In this document: piece after piece, positions 1 through 8,944 of the stretch
Numbering within the stretch: position 1 is the first letter of the stretch
Layout of the letters: each line of letters starts with the position of its first letter
DNA from: Solirubrum sp044628455
Lineage (GTDB): Bacteria; Bacteroidota; Bacteroidia; Cytophagales; Hymenobacteraceae
Direction of reading: 5' to 3'
DNA: 64,000 nucleotides
NCBI RefSeq assembly: GCF_044628455.1
Contig: NZ_JBIYZW010000001.1
Span: 62,001 to 126,000, forward strand
The notes under the pieces: model-generated
What the model saw: the letters and a program-made list of their open reading frames with translations, nothing else
What the model was told of the DNA's origin: nothing
The model's database searches: none
Position numbers and translations under genes: made by a program

Positions 1-2
1 AC

Positions 3-3000
3 TGGCTCGATACCTACTACGTCTACGATGATTTCGGACGTCTGCGGGCGGTGTTGCCACCGCTGGCCGTGCAGCGCCTGCGCCTCACGGACTGGCAAGT
101 CACCGGGGCCGGGTTAGAGCGGCTGCTGTTTCGCTACCACTACGACAGCCGGGGGCGGCAAACCGAAAAGCTGGTACCCGATACAGATTTCTATTCCTAT
201 ACCGTGTTCGACGACCTCGACCGGCCGGTGCTGGTGCAGCACGCTACCCAACGGCCGCGCGGCGAGTGGCTGGCCACTTACTACGATGCACTCGGGCGAG
301 TAGCCTACACGGCGCTGGTGCGCTTTCCCAGCCTGCAAATGCTCGCCGCGCCGGCGCGGCGCGATTCGCTGCAGGCCCGGGCGGCCCGGGCCACGCACAT
401 GTGGGAGTTGCCGAGCCCAGTTCGCCTGCTGGGCCGGGCCTATTACACCAACCGTACCTTTCCCGCTTTGGCGGCTTCCGATGCCCAACTGCTTTCCATT
501 AACTACTACGACAGCTACGACTTCAACCAGAATCAGGTAGACGACGCGGCCTACCAGCCAGCCACTGCAATGCAGCTTGGTGGTAGTGTGCCGGAAGCCG
601 ATGGGCGCACGGCGGGCCAGGCCACTCGCGCGGAAGTGCGCGTACTGGAAGTGCCTGAATCGGCGCCCGGTGCCTGGCTCACTACCACTACCTTTTTTGA
701 CGCCGACCGCCGGGCCATCCAGGTGCAGAGTACCAACCCACGAGGCCTGCACGATGTGGTGAGCATGCGCTACGACTTTACCGGCAAGGTGCTATCCACT
801 TACTTGGTTCACCACGGTCCGCAGGGGCTGGATTCCCTTGTCGTGCGGGTGCGGGAAAACTTCGGCTACGATCATGCCGGCCGGGTGCTGACGCAGGAGC
901 AGTCGATTAATGACGCGCCGGCGGTGTCGCTGCTCCAGAACAGCTACAACGAGCTGGGGCAGCTGCGTCAGAAAAAGCTGGGCGGCGGACTGCAAACCGT
1001 GGATTTTGGCTACAACGTGCGCGGCTGGCTGACGCACATCAACAACCCCGCGCAGCCATTGAATGACGACCTCTTTGCCCTGGAGCTGCGCTACGATTGT
1101 GGCTTCAATACCCCGCAGTTCAACGGCAACATTGCCGGGCAAATCTGGCGCAGCCACAGCGACGATTTGCCCCGGGCTTACGGCTACCGCTACGATGCTC
1201 TGAGCCGGCTGCTGCAAGGTGACTTTGTGGCCCAGAGCCCGACCGGAATGTGGTCAGCCGAGCGCGGCAACTACCGCTTCTGGGGTGCGAGCTACGACGC
1301 CAACGGCAACCTGCTGACTTTGCGCCGGCGCGGACTGGTGCAGGAGGCTTCTCGCACCAGTCCGCGTCGCTATGCCGAGACGGATAACCTGCGCTATCAT
1401 TACCGACCCATTGCCTCGGCCGAGCCCGTAAGCAACCGCCTGCAGCGCGTCGACGATCTGGCCCCCGCCGCCACAAGCTTTGGCAGCCTCCAGCCCGCGC
1501 GCCCCGATTTTGCCGACGGGGCTACCAGCGGCGCCTCGGCTGCCGACTACAGCTACAATGCTGCAGGTAGCCTCACGAAGGACGCCAACAAGGGAATTCA
1601 GCGAATCCGCTACAATCACCTGCACTTGACTGCCTCCGTTACCTGGGTTACCGGCGACTCACTGGTGTTTCGCTACACGGCGATGGGGCAGAAGGTAGCC
1701 AAATTGGCCTATACCAAGGGGCAGCCCCTGCCGGTGCGCACCGAATACCTAGGAGCCTGGCAGTACGAGAAGGACACCCTACGCTGGCTCAGCCACTCCG
1801 AGGGGCGGGCTTTGTACCTGCCCCGCCGGGTCACCGGACAATTCGTGCACGAGTTTTCAATTAAGGATCATTTGGGCAACTTACGAGTAGCCTTTCGCCC
1901 GGCCGACCCGGTTTCGTATTGGGCCTCGATGGAACTGACCCGCAAATCCACGGAAGAGCAGCAATTCGACTCCACCTCGGTGGCACGGGTGCGCACGTCT
2001 GTACCCGTAGGCTCTCCACTGCAGATTTCGCCCGGCAGCACTCACGTCGCTAAGCTCAACGCCGCCGTCGGCAAGCCCCTGGGGCCGCTGAAAATGCTGC
2101 CCGTAGGCAAAGGCGACGAAGTGACTATTAGCGCCTACGGTCAGTATCAGCAGCCAGTCCAGAATCCAAGCTTTGTCTTTTCCATGCTGGGCTTCGTGGC
2201 TTCACTGGTGCAACAGCAGCCCGCCTTGCCGACTGGCAATGAAAGCACAACCCGCCCACGTCCCCTGCCTTTCCTGGGTATTGGCTTGGCCCTGGTGCCC
2301 GCTCTGCAACAGCTCAGCGGAGGCGTGCCCAAAGGGTATTTGCGGGTGCTGGTATTCGGCAAGGACTCTACGCTGCTGAACTCCTACACCCAACAGCTTA
2401 CGCAGGCCGCGCTCAACAACTACGAGCCGCTCAACATCCCCGTGCAGGCTCCGCAGGATGGTTACATTCAAGCCTACGTGGGCAATGAAAGCGATACGGA
2501 CGTCTACTTTGACGACATCACCGTCAAGCATGCGCCTAGCTTGCTCGTGCAGGAAACCCAGTACGACCCCTACGGCTTGGAACTGGCCGGGCTGGCACGC
2601 CCGCCCGCGGGGGAGAACAAATACACGTGGAACGGCAAGGAACGGCAGGACGAATTCGGGCTAAACAGTCTTGATTACGGCGCCCGCATGTACGACCCGC
2701 AACTGGGGCGCTGGAACTCAATTGACCCATTAGCGGATCTGATGCGCCGTTACTCGCCGTACACTTTTGCCTTCAACAATCCGCTTCGCTTCATCGACCC
2801 AGATGGTATGGCGCCCTACGACCCGCATGTAACTTACCTTGCAAAAAACGGTAATATTCAGACGGTTAGTGAGGTAGCCTCATCCACTAAGTATGGCAAG
2901 GCGCATAATGGCGTGAGAACGGTGACCAGAACTCAGGAAACTGCTTCTGTTGATGTTCTGCAAGGCGGTAATGGAAGGATGCACCGTAGCAATCCGCGTA

Positions 3001-3527
3001 CAACTACGGAGACAACCACTTCGACGCAGGCGTATGATGACGGGTCGAAGATGTGGAAGGATAATAAGGATGCCAAGACAACCACGACTGAACGAAAGGG
3101 ATACAACATCGATAAGTTTGGCGACGTTGGGGCTGCTGCTGCTATGGTAGAGCATTACGGACTGCCCAATGGCAAAGACTTTTACAGCACTGTTAAAGAT
3201 GAAGGCGTTGCTGGTTTAGGTGTTGCAGCTACTGGTGGTTCCCTACCAATGAGCGCAAGTGGAGTGCCTTTCCTAAAAGGAGTAGTAGACATTAGGGCGG
3301 TCAACTCTGCTCTAGAGAAGGTAGGTATGGGGCTTAGCGGTGCTACTCCAATCTGGGCGGGGATGTACGCAGGAAGCAAAGGCGCGCCTGATGCGTTAAT
3401 ATTGTCTGTGGGCAACTACAATGACAAATTCAACAGCTTTAATCAAATGCACCCTCCTGCTGTGCGAGCTATGCAGAACGCGTTGTATGATTACACAGTC
3501 GGCAACTTTTTAAAATTGTTCCAATGA
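3..3527 (+). CDS. RHS/YD-repeat polymorphic toxin protein, 5' end outside window
   Basis: The frame is already open at the left edge, so the N-terminus is missing. The visible part carries many YD-type repeats (YDSRGR, YDALGR, YDHAGR, YNELGQ), the hallmark of RHS shells that enclose a C-terminal toxin. Near base 2700 lies the RHS core signature (YDPQLGRW, then FIDPDGM), ending near base 2811. The roughly 238 residues after it are the variable tip, where toxins of this class normally sit. The tip is visibly more AT-rich than the shell, as expected for an exchangeable module. I do not recognise the tip fold. The stop overlaps the next gene by four bases (ATGA), which suggests translational coupling with a partner. 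Confidence 0.93.
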   Translation, partial: WLDTYYVYDDFGRLRAVLPPLAVQRLRLTDWQVTGAGLERLLFRYHYDSRGRQTEKLVPDTDFYSYTVFDDLDRPVLVQHATQRPRGEWLATYYDALGRVAYTALVRFPSLQMLAAPARRDSLQARAARATHMWELPSPVRLLGRAYYTNRTFPALAASDAQLLSINYYDSYDFNQNQVDDAAYQPATAMQLGGSVPEADGRTAGQATRAEVRVLEVPESAPGAWLTTTTFFDADRRAIQVQSTNPRGLHDVVSMRYDFTGKVLSTYLVHHGPQGLDSLVVRVRENFGYDHAGRVLTQEQSINDAPAVSLLQNSYNELGQLRQKKLGGGLQTVDFGYNVRGWLTHINNPAQPLNDDLFALELRYDCGFNTPQFNGNIAGQIWRSHSDDLPRAYGYRYDALSRLLQGDFVAQSPTGMWSAERGNYRFWGASYDANGNLLTLRRRGLVQEASRTSPRRYAETDNLRYHYRPIASAEPVSNRLQRVDDLAPAATSFGSLQPARPDFADGATSGASAADYSYNAAGSLTKDANKGIQRIRYNHLHLTASVTWVTGDSLVFRYTAMGQKVAKLAYTKGQPLPVRTEYLGAWQYEKDTLRWLSHSEGRALYLPRRVTGQFVHEFSIKDHLGNLRVAFRPADPVSYWASMELTRKSTEEQQFDSTSVARVRTSVPVGSPLQISPGSTHVAKLNAAVGKPLGPLKMLPVGKGDEVTISAYGQYQQPVQNPSFVFSMLGFVASLVQQQPALPTGNESTTRPRPLPFLGIGLALVPALQQLSGGVPKGYLRVLVFGKDSTLLNSYTQQLTQAALNNYEPLNIPVQAPQDGYIQAYVGNESDTDVYFDDITVKHAPSLLVQETQYDPYGLELAGLARPPAGENKYTWNGKERQDEFGLNSLDYGARMYDPQLGRWNSIDPLADLMRRYSPYTFAFNNPLRFIDPDGMAPYDPHVTYLAKNGNIQTVSEVASSTKYGKAHNGVRTVTRTQETASVDVLQGGNGRMHRSNPRTTTETTTSTQAYDDGSKMWKDNKDAKTTTTERKGYNIDKFGDVGAAAAMVEHYGLPNGKDFYSTVKDEGVAGLGVAATGGSLPMSASGVPFLKGVVDIRAVNSALEKVGMGLSGATPIWAGMYAGSKGAPDALILSVGNYNDKFNSFNQMHPPAVRAMQNALYDYTVGNFLKLFQ

Positions 3528-3940
3528 AAGCCTTTGTAAGTCTGCTCATGCTAGGGCTAGGAGGCGTTCTGATCGGTGGGACGACTCTGCGCCTGAAGAT
3601 GTACGGAGAAGCACACAACGACCAACGAAAACATTTGGGTATTCCCCTGGTCGAGGCTGATTGGCAGGCACATTACAGCCGGTCGAACGGAACCATTGAG
3701 TTTTTCGGCGATAACGTCTACGGACTAGGGCACGTCCGGAAGAGAATCCAGATAAATTACCTCAATGGCATCGAGAAGGAAAGCGACTTGTATGTTTTTA
3801 AGGGAGTTACGATGGATCTGGATTATACCTACGGCCAAAAAAAACCGTGGGATATAAGCTACTACCGGGGTGCAGAATGCATACAGCTAACCTACCAGCA
3901 GGCAATGGATTCGCTGGCAACGCTTAGCCGCAAACTATGA
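3524..3940 (+). CDS. Small protein in immunity position behind RHS toxin
   Basis: The 138-residue product has a hydrophobic N-terminal segment (about residues 3-22), probably a membrane anchor or uncleaved signal, followed by a soluble domain rich in Tyr, Asp and Lys. No family was recognised. Its ATG overlaps the stop of the RHS gene, and its base composition matches the AT-rich toxin tip rather than the GC-rich neighbours. In RHS loci the gene directly behind the toxin tip usually encodes the cognate immunity protein, so that role is inferred from position only. Its stop codon lies at the first bases of a terminal inverted repeat, so an insertion may have altered its C-terminus. Confidence 0.75.
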   Translation: MKAFVSLLMLGLGGVLIGGTTLRLKMYGEAHNDQRKHLGIPLVEADWQAHYSRSNGTIEFFGDNVYGLGHVRKRIQINYLNGIEKESDLYVFKGVTMDLDYTYGQKKPWDISYYRGAECIQLTYQQAMDSLATLSRKL

Positions 3941-4061
3941 AGCTGTTTAATAAGGGGTACGCCGGGCGTTTTCAATACAAAAGACTCCCACGAAAGCGGG
4001 AAATTTGAGGTGCGACCCATCTCGTTTCCCGCTCACGAATGGCTACTTCTTAAACAGCTTC
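3939..4061. mobile_element. MITE-like element with 12-bp perfect terminal inverted repeats
   Basis: The ends are GAAGCTGTTTAA (3939-3950) and its exact reverse complement (4050-4061); allowing mismatches, the match runs to about 18 bases. A second inverted pair lies inside (AGCGGGAAA at 3995 and TTTCCCGCT at 4025). There is no coding capacity. Size, ends and position behind a toxin gene fit a non-autonomous IS derivative. No convincing target duplication is visible, so it could also be a transcription-terminating hairpin. Confidence 0.5.
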
Positions 4062-4083
4062 AATAACAACGCCCTAGTGTATT

Positions 4084-5439
4084 CTACACCCCCACCACAA
4101 TCCCCACCACAATAGCCACCGCCGCCAGCCCCAGCAGCAGCAGATACAGCGGCAGCACGAACTTCCACCACTGGTCGAAGCGTACTCCGCAGGCGGCTAT
4201 GATGGCCATGAGCGCACCGTTGGTGGGGGTTATCAGCTCACACAGGCCCGCGCCGTATTGGTAGGCCAGCACCGTTACCTGGCGCGACAAACCCAGCAGG
4301 TCCGACAGCGGGGTGAGAATGGGCATAGTGAGCACGGCTTGGCCACTTACGCTGGGCACGGGCAGGTGTAGCGCGGTGTGCACGCCCAGCATGCCCAGGG
4401 CCGATAGAGTAACCGGCAAATGCGCCAGCGGGGCCGACAGTCCCTGCACAATGGTGTCGACCACCTGCCCTTGCTCGAGCACCACGAAGATGGCCCGAGC
4501 AAAGCCGATGAGAATGGCCGAAAAGGCAATGTCGCGGAAGCCCGCAATGAACCCCTCAGCGGTGCCGGTGAAGCCCAGGCCGCCCAGCAAGCCGGCCGCA
4601 ATGCCCAGGGCCAGAAACAGCGCTGCCATCTGCCCGAACACCCAGCCCAGCTCCAGCACGCCGTAGGCGAAGAAAACAAAAGTGACCAGCAGCAACAGCA
4701 GCACCAGGCCGTGGTAGCGCCCGCCCGCCGAGCCGGGGGAAGCAGCGAGCGTTTCCGCCTCGGCTTCGGCCGCAGTCAGTCGGTGGCGCAGGGCGAAGCG
4801 CAGGGTGCCGCCTATCCAGATGACCAGAGCCAGGGCCAAAAACACCAGGCGGAATCCGGCGCCCGAGAGCAGGGGCAGACCGGCCAGCTTCTGGGCAATG
4901 CCCACCTGAAACGGGTTCAGCGGGCTGAACGCCGCGCCCACGGCGGCCGCGCCGATGCTTACGGCTGCGGCCGTCAGGGCCGGGTAGCGCAGCCGGCGCA
5001 TCAGTACCAGCAGCACCGGCACCAGCGGCACGATTTCCTCCTGCATATTTTCCAGTGCGCCCATGGTGGCAAACAGCAAGGCTACCACGGGAATCACCAG
5101 CGCCTCGCGCCCGCTCAGGTGCAGCAGCAGCCAGTCGACGCCGCGGCGCAGGGCACCGGTCTGGTCAACCACGGTAAAGGCGCCGCCGGCCAGGAACACC
5201 AGGAAAATCACGTCGGCGGCTTCCTGCAGGCCCCGGGGAATGGCGGTGAAGGCGGCCAGCGGGCTCACGGGCGAGGGCGCCACGCGGTGGTAGGAGCCGG
5301 CCACCACTACCTCACGGCCCGTGGCGGCGTCGGGGCGGCGCTCGAAGCGGCCGGCGGGCAGCACGTAGCTCAGCGCCACGGCCAGCAGAACAAAGGCAAA
5401 AAGCAGCACCAGCGGGTGCGGAAAGCGGAGCGTGGGCAT
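4084..5439 (-). CDS. YfcC/DcuC-type inner-membrane permease
   Basis: A 451-residue, strongly hydrophobic protein with about 12 predicted membrane segments. It begins MPTLRFPHPLVLL; the 50 in-frame codons upstream are charged and proline-rich, so I start at 5439. The motif ENMQEEIVPLVPVLL and the re-entrant stretch AAFSPLNPFQVGIAQ are typical of the YfcC family (DcuC/ArsB-like ion-transporter superfamily), members of which move dicarboxylates or basic amino acids. The substrate here cannot be read from sequence. It is divergent from the small gene at 5570, with about 130 bases between the two starts. It ends 23 bases beyond the MITE-like element. Confidence 0.85.
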   Translation of the reverse strand: MPTLRFPHPLVLLFAFVLLAVALSYVLPAGRFERRPDAATGREVVVAGSYHRVAPSPVSPLAAFTAIPRGLQEAADVIFLVFLAGGAFTVVDQTGALRRGVDWLLLHLSGREALVIPVVALLFATMGALENMQEEIVPLVPVLLVLMRRLRYPALTAAAVSIGAAAVGAAFSPLNPFQVGIAQKLAGLPLLSGAGFRLVFLALALVIWIGGTLRFALRHRLTAAEAEAETLAASPGSAGGRYHGLVLLLLLVTFVFFAYGVLELGWVFGQMAALFLALGIAAGLLGGLGFTGTAEGFIAGFRDIAFSAILIGFARAIFVVLEQGQVVDTIVQGLSAPLAHLPVTLSALGMLGVHTALHLPVPSVSGQAVLTMPILTPLSDLLGLSRQVTVLAYQYGAGLCELITPTNGALMAIIAACGVRFDQWWKFVLPLYLLLLGLAAVAIVVGIVVGV

Positions 5440-5569
5440 GGCAAGGGCGACTGGAAAGGCCCAAACTACCCAAAGCCGGCCAGATACGGCCACTGCGCGC
5501 CGGGCTGGCCGGTTCGGGCAGGCTGTCGTATCTTCGGGATGAGGCACTGCGGGTGCCCGCGCGTGCTGC

Positions 5570-5818
5570 ATGAACTTCGTCGCCTTCACTCAACTTCCGC
5601 TCGGTCAGCAGACCGACCACCTGCTGCGCGCCGGCCACCACCTGGCCGACCGCGCCGAGCACGGCTGCCGCCTGCAGCTCTACGCCCTGGGCGACTTCTA
5701 CGCCGAGGTGTGGCGACTGGTGGGGGAGGAGCGGGTGCTGTTCATCAACCTGTTTCAGAAGCCCGCCCTGCTGCAAACCTGGCTCGACAGCGTGCGGCTG
5801 CCGGAGTGGGAGGAGTAG
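5570..5818 (+). CDS. Small conserved-looking cytosolic protein
   Basis: 82 residues starting MNFVAFTQ and ending in an acidic PEWEE tail. It has no signal peptide or membrane segment; about half is predicted helix. The composition (YALGDFYAEVWR, then INLFQKPALLQTWLDSV) is that of a real folded small protein rather than a random reading frame in GC-rich DNA. The gene sits between the divergent permease and the glycosyltransferase gene (150 bases downstream). No function can be assigned. Confidence 0.72.
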   Translation: MNFVAFTQLPLGQQTDHLLRAGHHLADRAEHGCRLQLYALGDFYAEVWRLVGEERVLFINLFQKPALLQTWLDSVRLPEWEE

Positions 5819-5970
5819 AGCCCAACCCGCGGCGGCCAGCCCGGCCGGCTGCCCGGGCTGGCCGCTATGCTGCGCACGTGGTGTCAGCCGGAGCTGCTGG
5901 CCCCGATGCGTGCTTGGCGTCCGCCGCTTTTCTGGCTTTCTTGCGCCGCCCGTCATCCCGGGCTGTGCCC

Positions 5971-7497
5971 ATGAAGAGAGCTTTACCGCTGCTGCTGGCC
6001 CTGATTAAGTTTGCGTCGGGGCTGCTGCTGGCCAGCCCGGTCTACGAGCTGCACCGCGACGAGTACCTGTACCTGGAGCAGGGCCGGCACCTGGCCTGGG
6101 GCTACCTCGAAGTGCCCCCGCTGATTGCCGCCCAGGCTTGGCTTACGCACCTACTGGGCGGCAGCTACTTCTGGGTAAAGTTCTGGCCCCTGCTCTGGGG
6201 CGCCCTCACGGTGTACGTGGTGGCGCGCCTGGCCGCGCGCCTGGGGGCCGGCTGGTTTGGGCAGGCGCTGGCCGGGGCGGGCTACCTGGTGGCGGGCTAC
6301 GCCCGGCTCAACTTCCTGTTTCAGCCCAACTCCTTCGAGGTTTTCGCCTTCACGCTGGCCGGCTATCTGCTGGTGCGCCACGTGCAGGACCCGCACCCGC
6401 GCTGGTGGTACGGACTGGGCGTGGTGCTGGGGCTGAGCTTCCTGAACAAGTACACCACCTTCTTTTTCGTGGCGGCCCTGGGCGCGGCCCTGCTGCTCAC
6501 CCCGCAGCGGCGGGTGCTGACCACGCGCCACTTCTGGCTGGGCGCCGCCCTGGGGCTGCTCATCTTCGCGCCCAGTATTGGGTGGCAGCTCACCCACGGC
6601 ATTCCGTTTCTGCGGCACATGAGCAAGCTGCAGGAGTCGCAGCTGGTGCACGTGTCGGTGGCCGACTTCTGGAAAGATCAGCTGCTGATGTGCTTTCCCG
6701 CGCTGTGGATCTGGCTGGCGGGGCTGCTGGCGCTGCTGCTGTACCGCCCGTTCCGGCCCTACCGCGGGCTGGCCGTACTGTGGGCGGCGGGCCTGCTCCT
6801 GCTCACGCTGCTGCACGGCAAAAGCTACTACGCCCTGGGCTACTACCCGGTGCTGCTGGCCTGCGGGGGGGCGTGGTGGGAGCAGCAGCTGGCCTGCGGG
6901 CGCTGGGGCGTGTACCTGCGGCCCGCGCTGCTGGCCTTGCCGGTGCTCATCATGCTGCCCCTGGCTCCCTTCGTGTTCACGCTCTGGCCGCCGACGGCTA
7001 TGGAGGCGTTGGGCCGGCGCTACGCGGGGATGGGCCTCACCCGCTGGGAAGACGGCCAGGAGCACCCGCTGCCCCAGGACTACGCCGACATGCTGGGCTG
7101 GCGCGAAATGGCCGACAAAACCTACCAGGTGTACCAGTCGCTGCCCGACTCTACCCGGCTGCGGACGCTGATTCTGTGCGCCAACTACGGCCAGGCCAGC
7201 GCCATCAACTACTTCAACCGCCACCGCGCCATACCCGCCGCAACGAGTTTCAACGGCAGCTTTCTGTTCTGGTTTGCGCCCCCGCGGCCGCTGCGCAACC
7301 TGATCATCGTCGACGACGAGCCCGATAGCCTGGCCAGCTACTTCGGCAGCTACCGCCGCCGCGCCGAGGTGCTCAACCCCTACGCCCGCGAGCGGGGCAC
7401 GCGCATCACCCTGGGCACCGAGCCCAACCAGGCCATTATCGACACGATATACGCCGAGCACCGCCGCGAGCTGGCCTCGTGGACCAATGGACGATAA
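5971..7497 (+). CDS. ArnT/PMT-like family 39 glycosyltransferase
   Basis: A 508-residue polytopic membrane protein. The first membrane helix is followed by the acidic loop HRDEYLYLEQG, which corresponds to the catalytic D-E loop of GT-C enzymes (PMT, ArnT and related family 39 proteins) that transfer sugars from polyprenyl-phosphate carriers on the outer face of the inner membrane. About ten further hydrophobic segments follow, then a soluble C-terminal domain from about residue 340. The frame is open far upstream, but the only sensible start with a hydrophobic N-terminus is the ATG at 5971. The hydrolase gene starts 19 bases after the stop, so the two are probably co-transcribed. Acceptor and donor are unknown. 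Confidence 0.87.
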   Translation: MKRALPLLLALIKFASGLLLASPVYELHRDEYLYLEQGRHLAWGYLEVPPLIAAQAWLTHLLGGSYFWVKFWPLLWGALTVYVVARLAARLGAGWFGQALAGAGYLVAGYARLNFLFQPNSFEVFAFTLAGYLLVRHVQDPHPRWWYGLGVVLGLSFLNKYTTFFFVAALGAALLLTPQRRVLTTRHFWLGAALGLLIFAPSIGWQLTHGIPFLRHMSKLQESQLVHVSVADFWKDQLLMCFPALWIWLAGLLALLLYRPFRPYRGLAVLWAAGLLLLTLLHGKSYYALGYYPVLLACGGAWWEQQLACGRWGVYLRPALLALPVLIMLPLAPFVFTLWPPTAMEALGRRYAGMGLTRWEDGQEHPLPQDYADMLGWREMADKTYQVYQSLPDSTRLRTLILCANYGQASAINYFNRHRAIPAATSFNGSFLFWFAPPRPLRNLIIVDDEPDSLASYFGSYRRRAEVLNPYARERGTRITLGTEPNQAIIDTIYAEHRRELASWTNGR

Positions 7498-7516
7498 AGA
7501 TTGAAAAGCAACCCCC

Positions 7517-8578
7517 ATGAAGTACCGTAAACGGTTTCTGCCCGCCCGTACCTGGCGGCCCCTGCTCCGGACCCTGCTGCTGGCCGTGGGCCTGAGCTGG
7601 ACGGCCGTAGCCGGGCTGGCCCAGCCGGCGGCCAGAACCCCGGCCGATTTCGGCTACCAGCACCTGACCATTCCCGACGGTCGCGAGCAGGCCGAGGTGC
7701 TGGTGCTGGCCCGCAAGGGCGAAGAGCGGCTGCGCAAGCCCCTGCTGCTGTTCGTGCAGGGCTCCCTGCCGCAGCCGCTGATCAAGTACACTGCCACCGG
7801 CGCCTACCCGGTGTTTCCCTTCAACCCCGACCTGTTTACCACCGACTACCACCTGATCGTCATCAGCAAGCCCGGCATTCCGCTGGTGGCCGCGGTGGAA
7901 AAGCTGCAGCCCAACTTCAGCTACTTCGACCCGCAAACCCAGGCGCCGCCCACGGCCTACTGCCAGCGCAACTACCTCGATTACTACGTGGCCCGCAACG
8001 CGGCCGTGCTGCGGTACCTGCGCCGGCAGCCCTGGGTAGACGCCCGCCGCGTGGTGGCCGTGGGGCACTCCGAGGGCAGCACGGTGGTGGGCCGGCTGGC
8101 GGCCGAGAGTCGGGTGCTCACCCACGCGGTATACCTGAGCGGCAACCCCGCCGGGCGCATGGCCACCATCGTAGCCCAGCAGCGCGCGGCCGGCGCCGAT
8201 GCCGCCGAGGCCTTTCGCCGCTGGGAGCAGATTGTGACCCACCCCGAGGAAACCAGCTGCACCAGCGGCGACGCCCCGCGCACCACGTACTCGTTTTCCG
8301 AGCCGCCGGCCCGCTACCTGCCTCGCACCCGGGTGCCGCTGCTGATTATGTACGGCACGCGCGATGCCGCGGCCCCGTTCAACGATGCGTTTCGGCTGGA
8401 CATGATCCGGGAGCGAAACCCGCGTCTGCACTTCCGCGACTATTCGGGGCTGGAGCACAACTTCTTCGGCTTCAAGGACGGCCGCGTCGACTACGAGCAG
8501 TTTCACTGGGACGACGTGGCCCGCGACTTCCGGCAGTGGGTGCAGAACGCGGGAACGACCGCCGCCGGAAGCCGGTAA
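7517..8578 (+). CDS. Secreted alpha/beta hydrolase
   Basis: 353 residues with an Arg-rich N-terminus, a hydrophobic core and an Ala-Gln cleavage region around residue 36, so export is likely. The fold is an alpha/beta hydrolase: the nucleophile elbow GHSEGS, an acidic residue in YGTRDAAAPF, and a histidine in GLEHNFFG form the expected Ser-Asp-His triad in order. It is closest in feel to dienelactone-hydrolase or acyl-peptidase type enzymes, but the substrate cannot be set. It lies 19 bases behind the glycosyltransferase gene and converges on the M28 peptidase gene, with a repeat array and a terminator between. Confidence 0.88.
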   Translation: MKYRKRFLPARTWRPLLRTLLLAVGLSWTAVAGLAQPAARTPADFGYQHLTIPDGREQAEVLVLARKGEERLRKPLLLFVQGSLPQPLIKYTATGAYPVFPFNPDLFTTDYHLIVISKPGIPLVAAVEKLQPNFSYFDPQTQAPPTAYCQRNYLDYYVARNAAVLRYLRRQPWVDARRVVAVGHSEGSTVVGRLAAESRVLTHAVYLSGNPAGRMATIVAQQRAAGADAAEAFRRWEQIVTHPEETSCTSGDAPRTTYSFSEPPARYLPRTRVPLLIMYGTRDAAAPFNDAFRLDMIRERNPRLHFRDYSGLEHNFFGFKDGRVDYEQFHWDDVARDFRQWVQNAGTTAAGSR

Positions 8579-8628
8579 GAATTGCGGCCGCCGGCGCGTG
8601 AAACGGTTGCCGGGCCGCGCTCAGATCG

Positions 8629-8836
8629 GTTTCAGCGCGTTGAAACATTTCCCGGCCCATATGGGGATTTGTTTCATCGGTTTGAAACGAATTCCAGCCC
8701 GGGCACTAATTTGTTTCAGACCAGAAACAAATTTCGGTTCGCGTGAAAATTCGTTTCAGCGTGTTGAAACGAATTCAGCTCTCTGCGAGAATTTGTTTCA
8801 GGGCGCTGAGGCGTTTGCCCTGAGGCGCGCCGATAC
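8629..8836. repeat. Intergenic array A, five units of about 42 bp
   Basis: GTTTCA recurs at 8629, 8671, 8713, 8753 and 8795 (steps 42, 42, 40, 42). Most units are hairpin-like: GTTTCA, six variable bases, then TGAAAC, followed by AATT-flanked variable DNA. Units are degenerate and no two are identical. The array fills the gap between two convergent genes. A frame on the plus strand stays open through it (8598-8906) with a 14-residue period, but the low-complexity product looks incidental. Confidence 0.8.
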
Positions 8837-8882
8837 GCTTCCGCACGCCGGCGCGGGGCCCCGAGGCCGCCTGAAAGCCAAA

Positions 8883-8923
8883 ACGCCCCGGCGGCTCCAT
8901 CATTGAGGGAGCCGCCGGGGCGT
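8883..8923 (-). terminator. Intrinsic terminator of the M28 peptidase gene
   Basis: A perfect 16-bp stem (ACGCCCCGGCGGCTCC at 8883-8898, reverse complement at 8908-8923) with a nine-base loop, followed on the minus strand by a T-rich stretch. It lies just beyond the stop at 8945. Confidence 0.85.
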
Positions 8924-8944
8924 CTTTGCGTGCAATCAGCGGGT

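Noticed and set aside
4420..7497. One 1025-residue protein
   Set aside because: The first 517 codons are an open frame antisense to the permease gene and low complexity (Gln/Ala/Gly-rich); the real gene starts at 5971.
8629..8836. CRISPR array
   Set aside because: Units are degenerate, only half-sites are conserved, and no cas gene is in the window. Arrays B, C and D fail for the same reasons.
8598..8906. 102-residue protein encoded by array A
   Set aside because: Same argument: the product is a 14-residue repeat with no recognisable fold.
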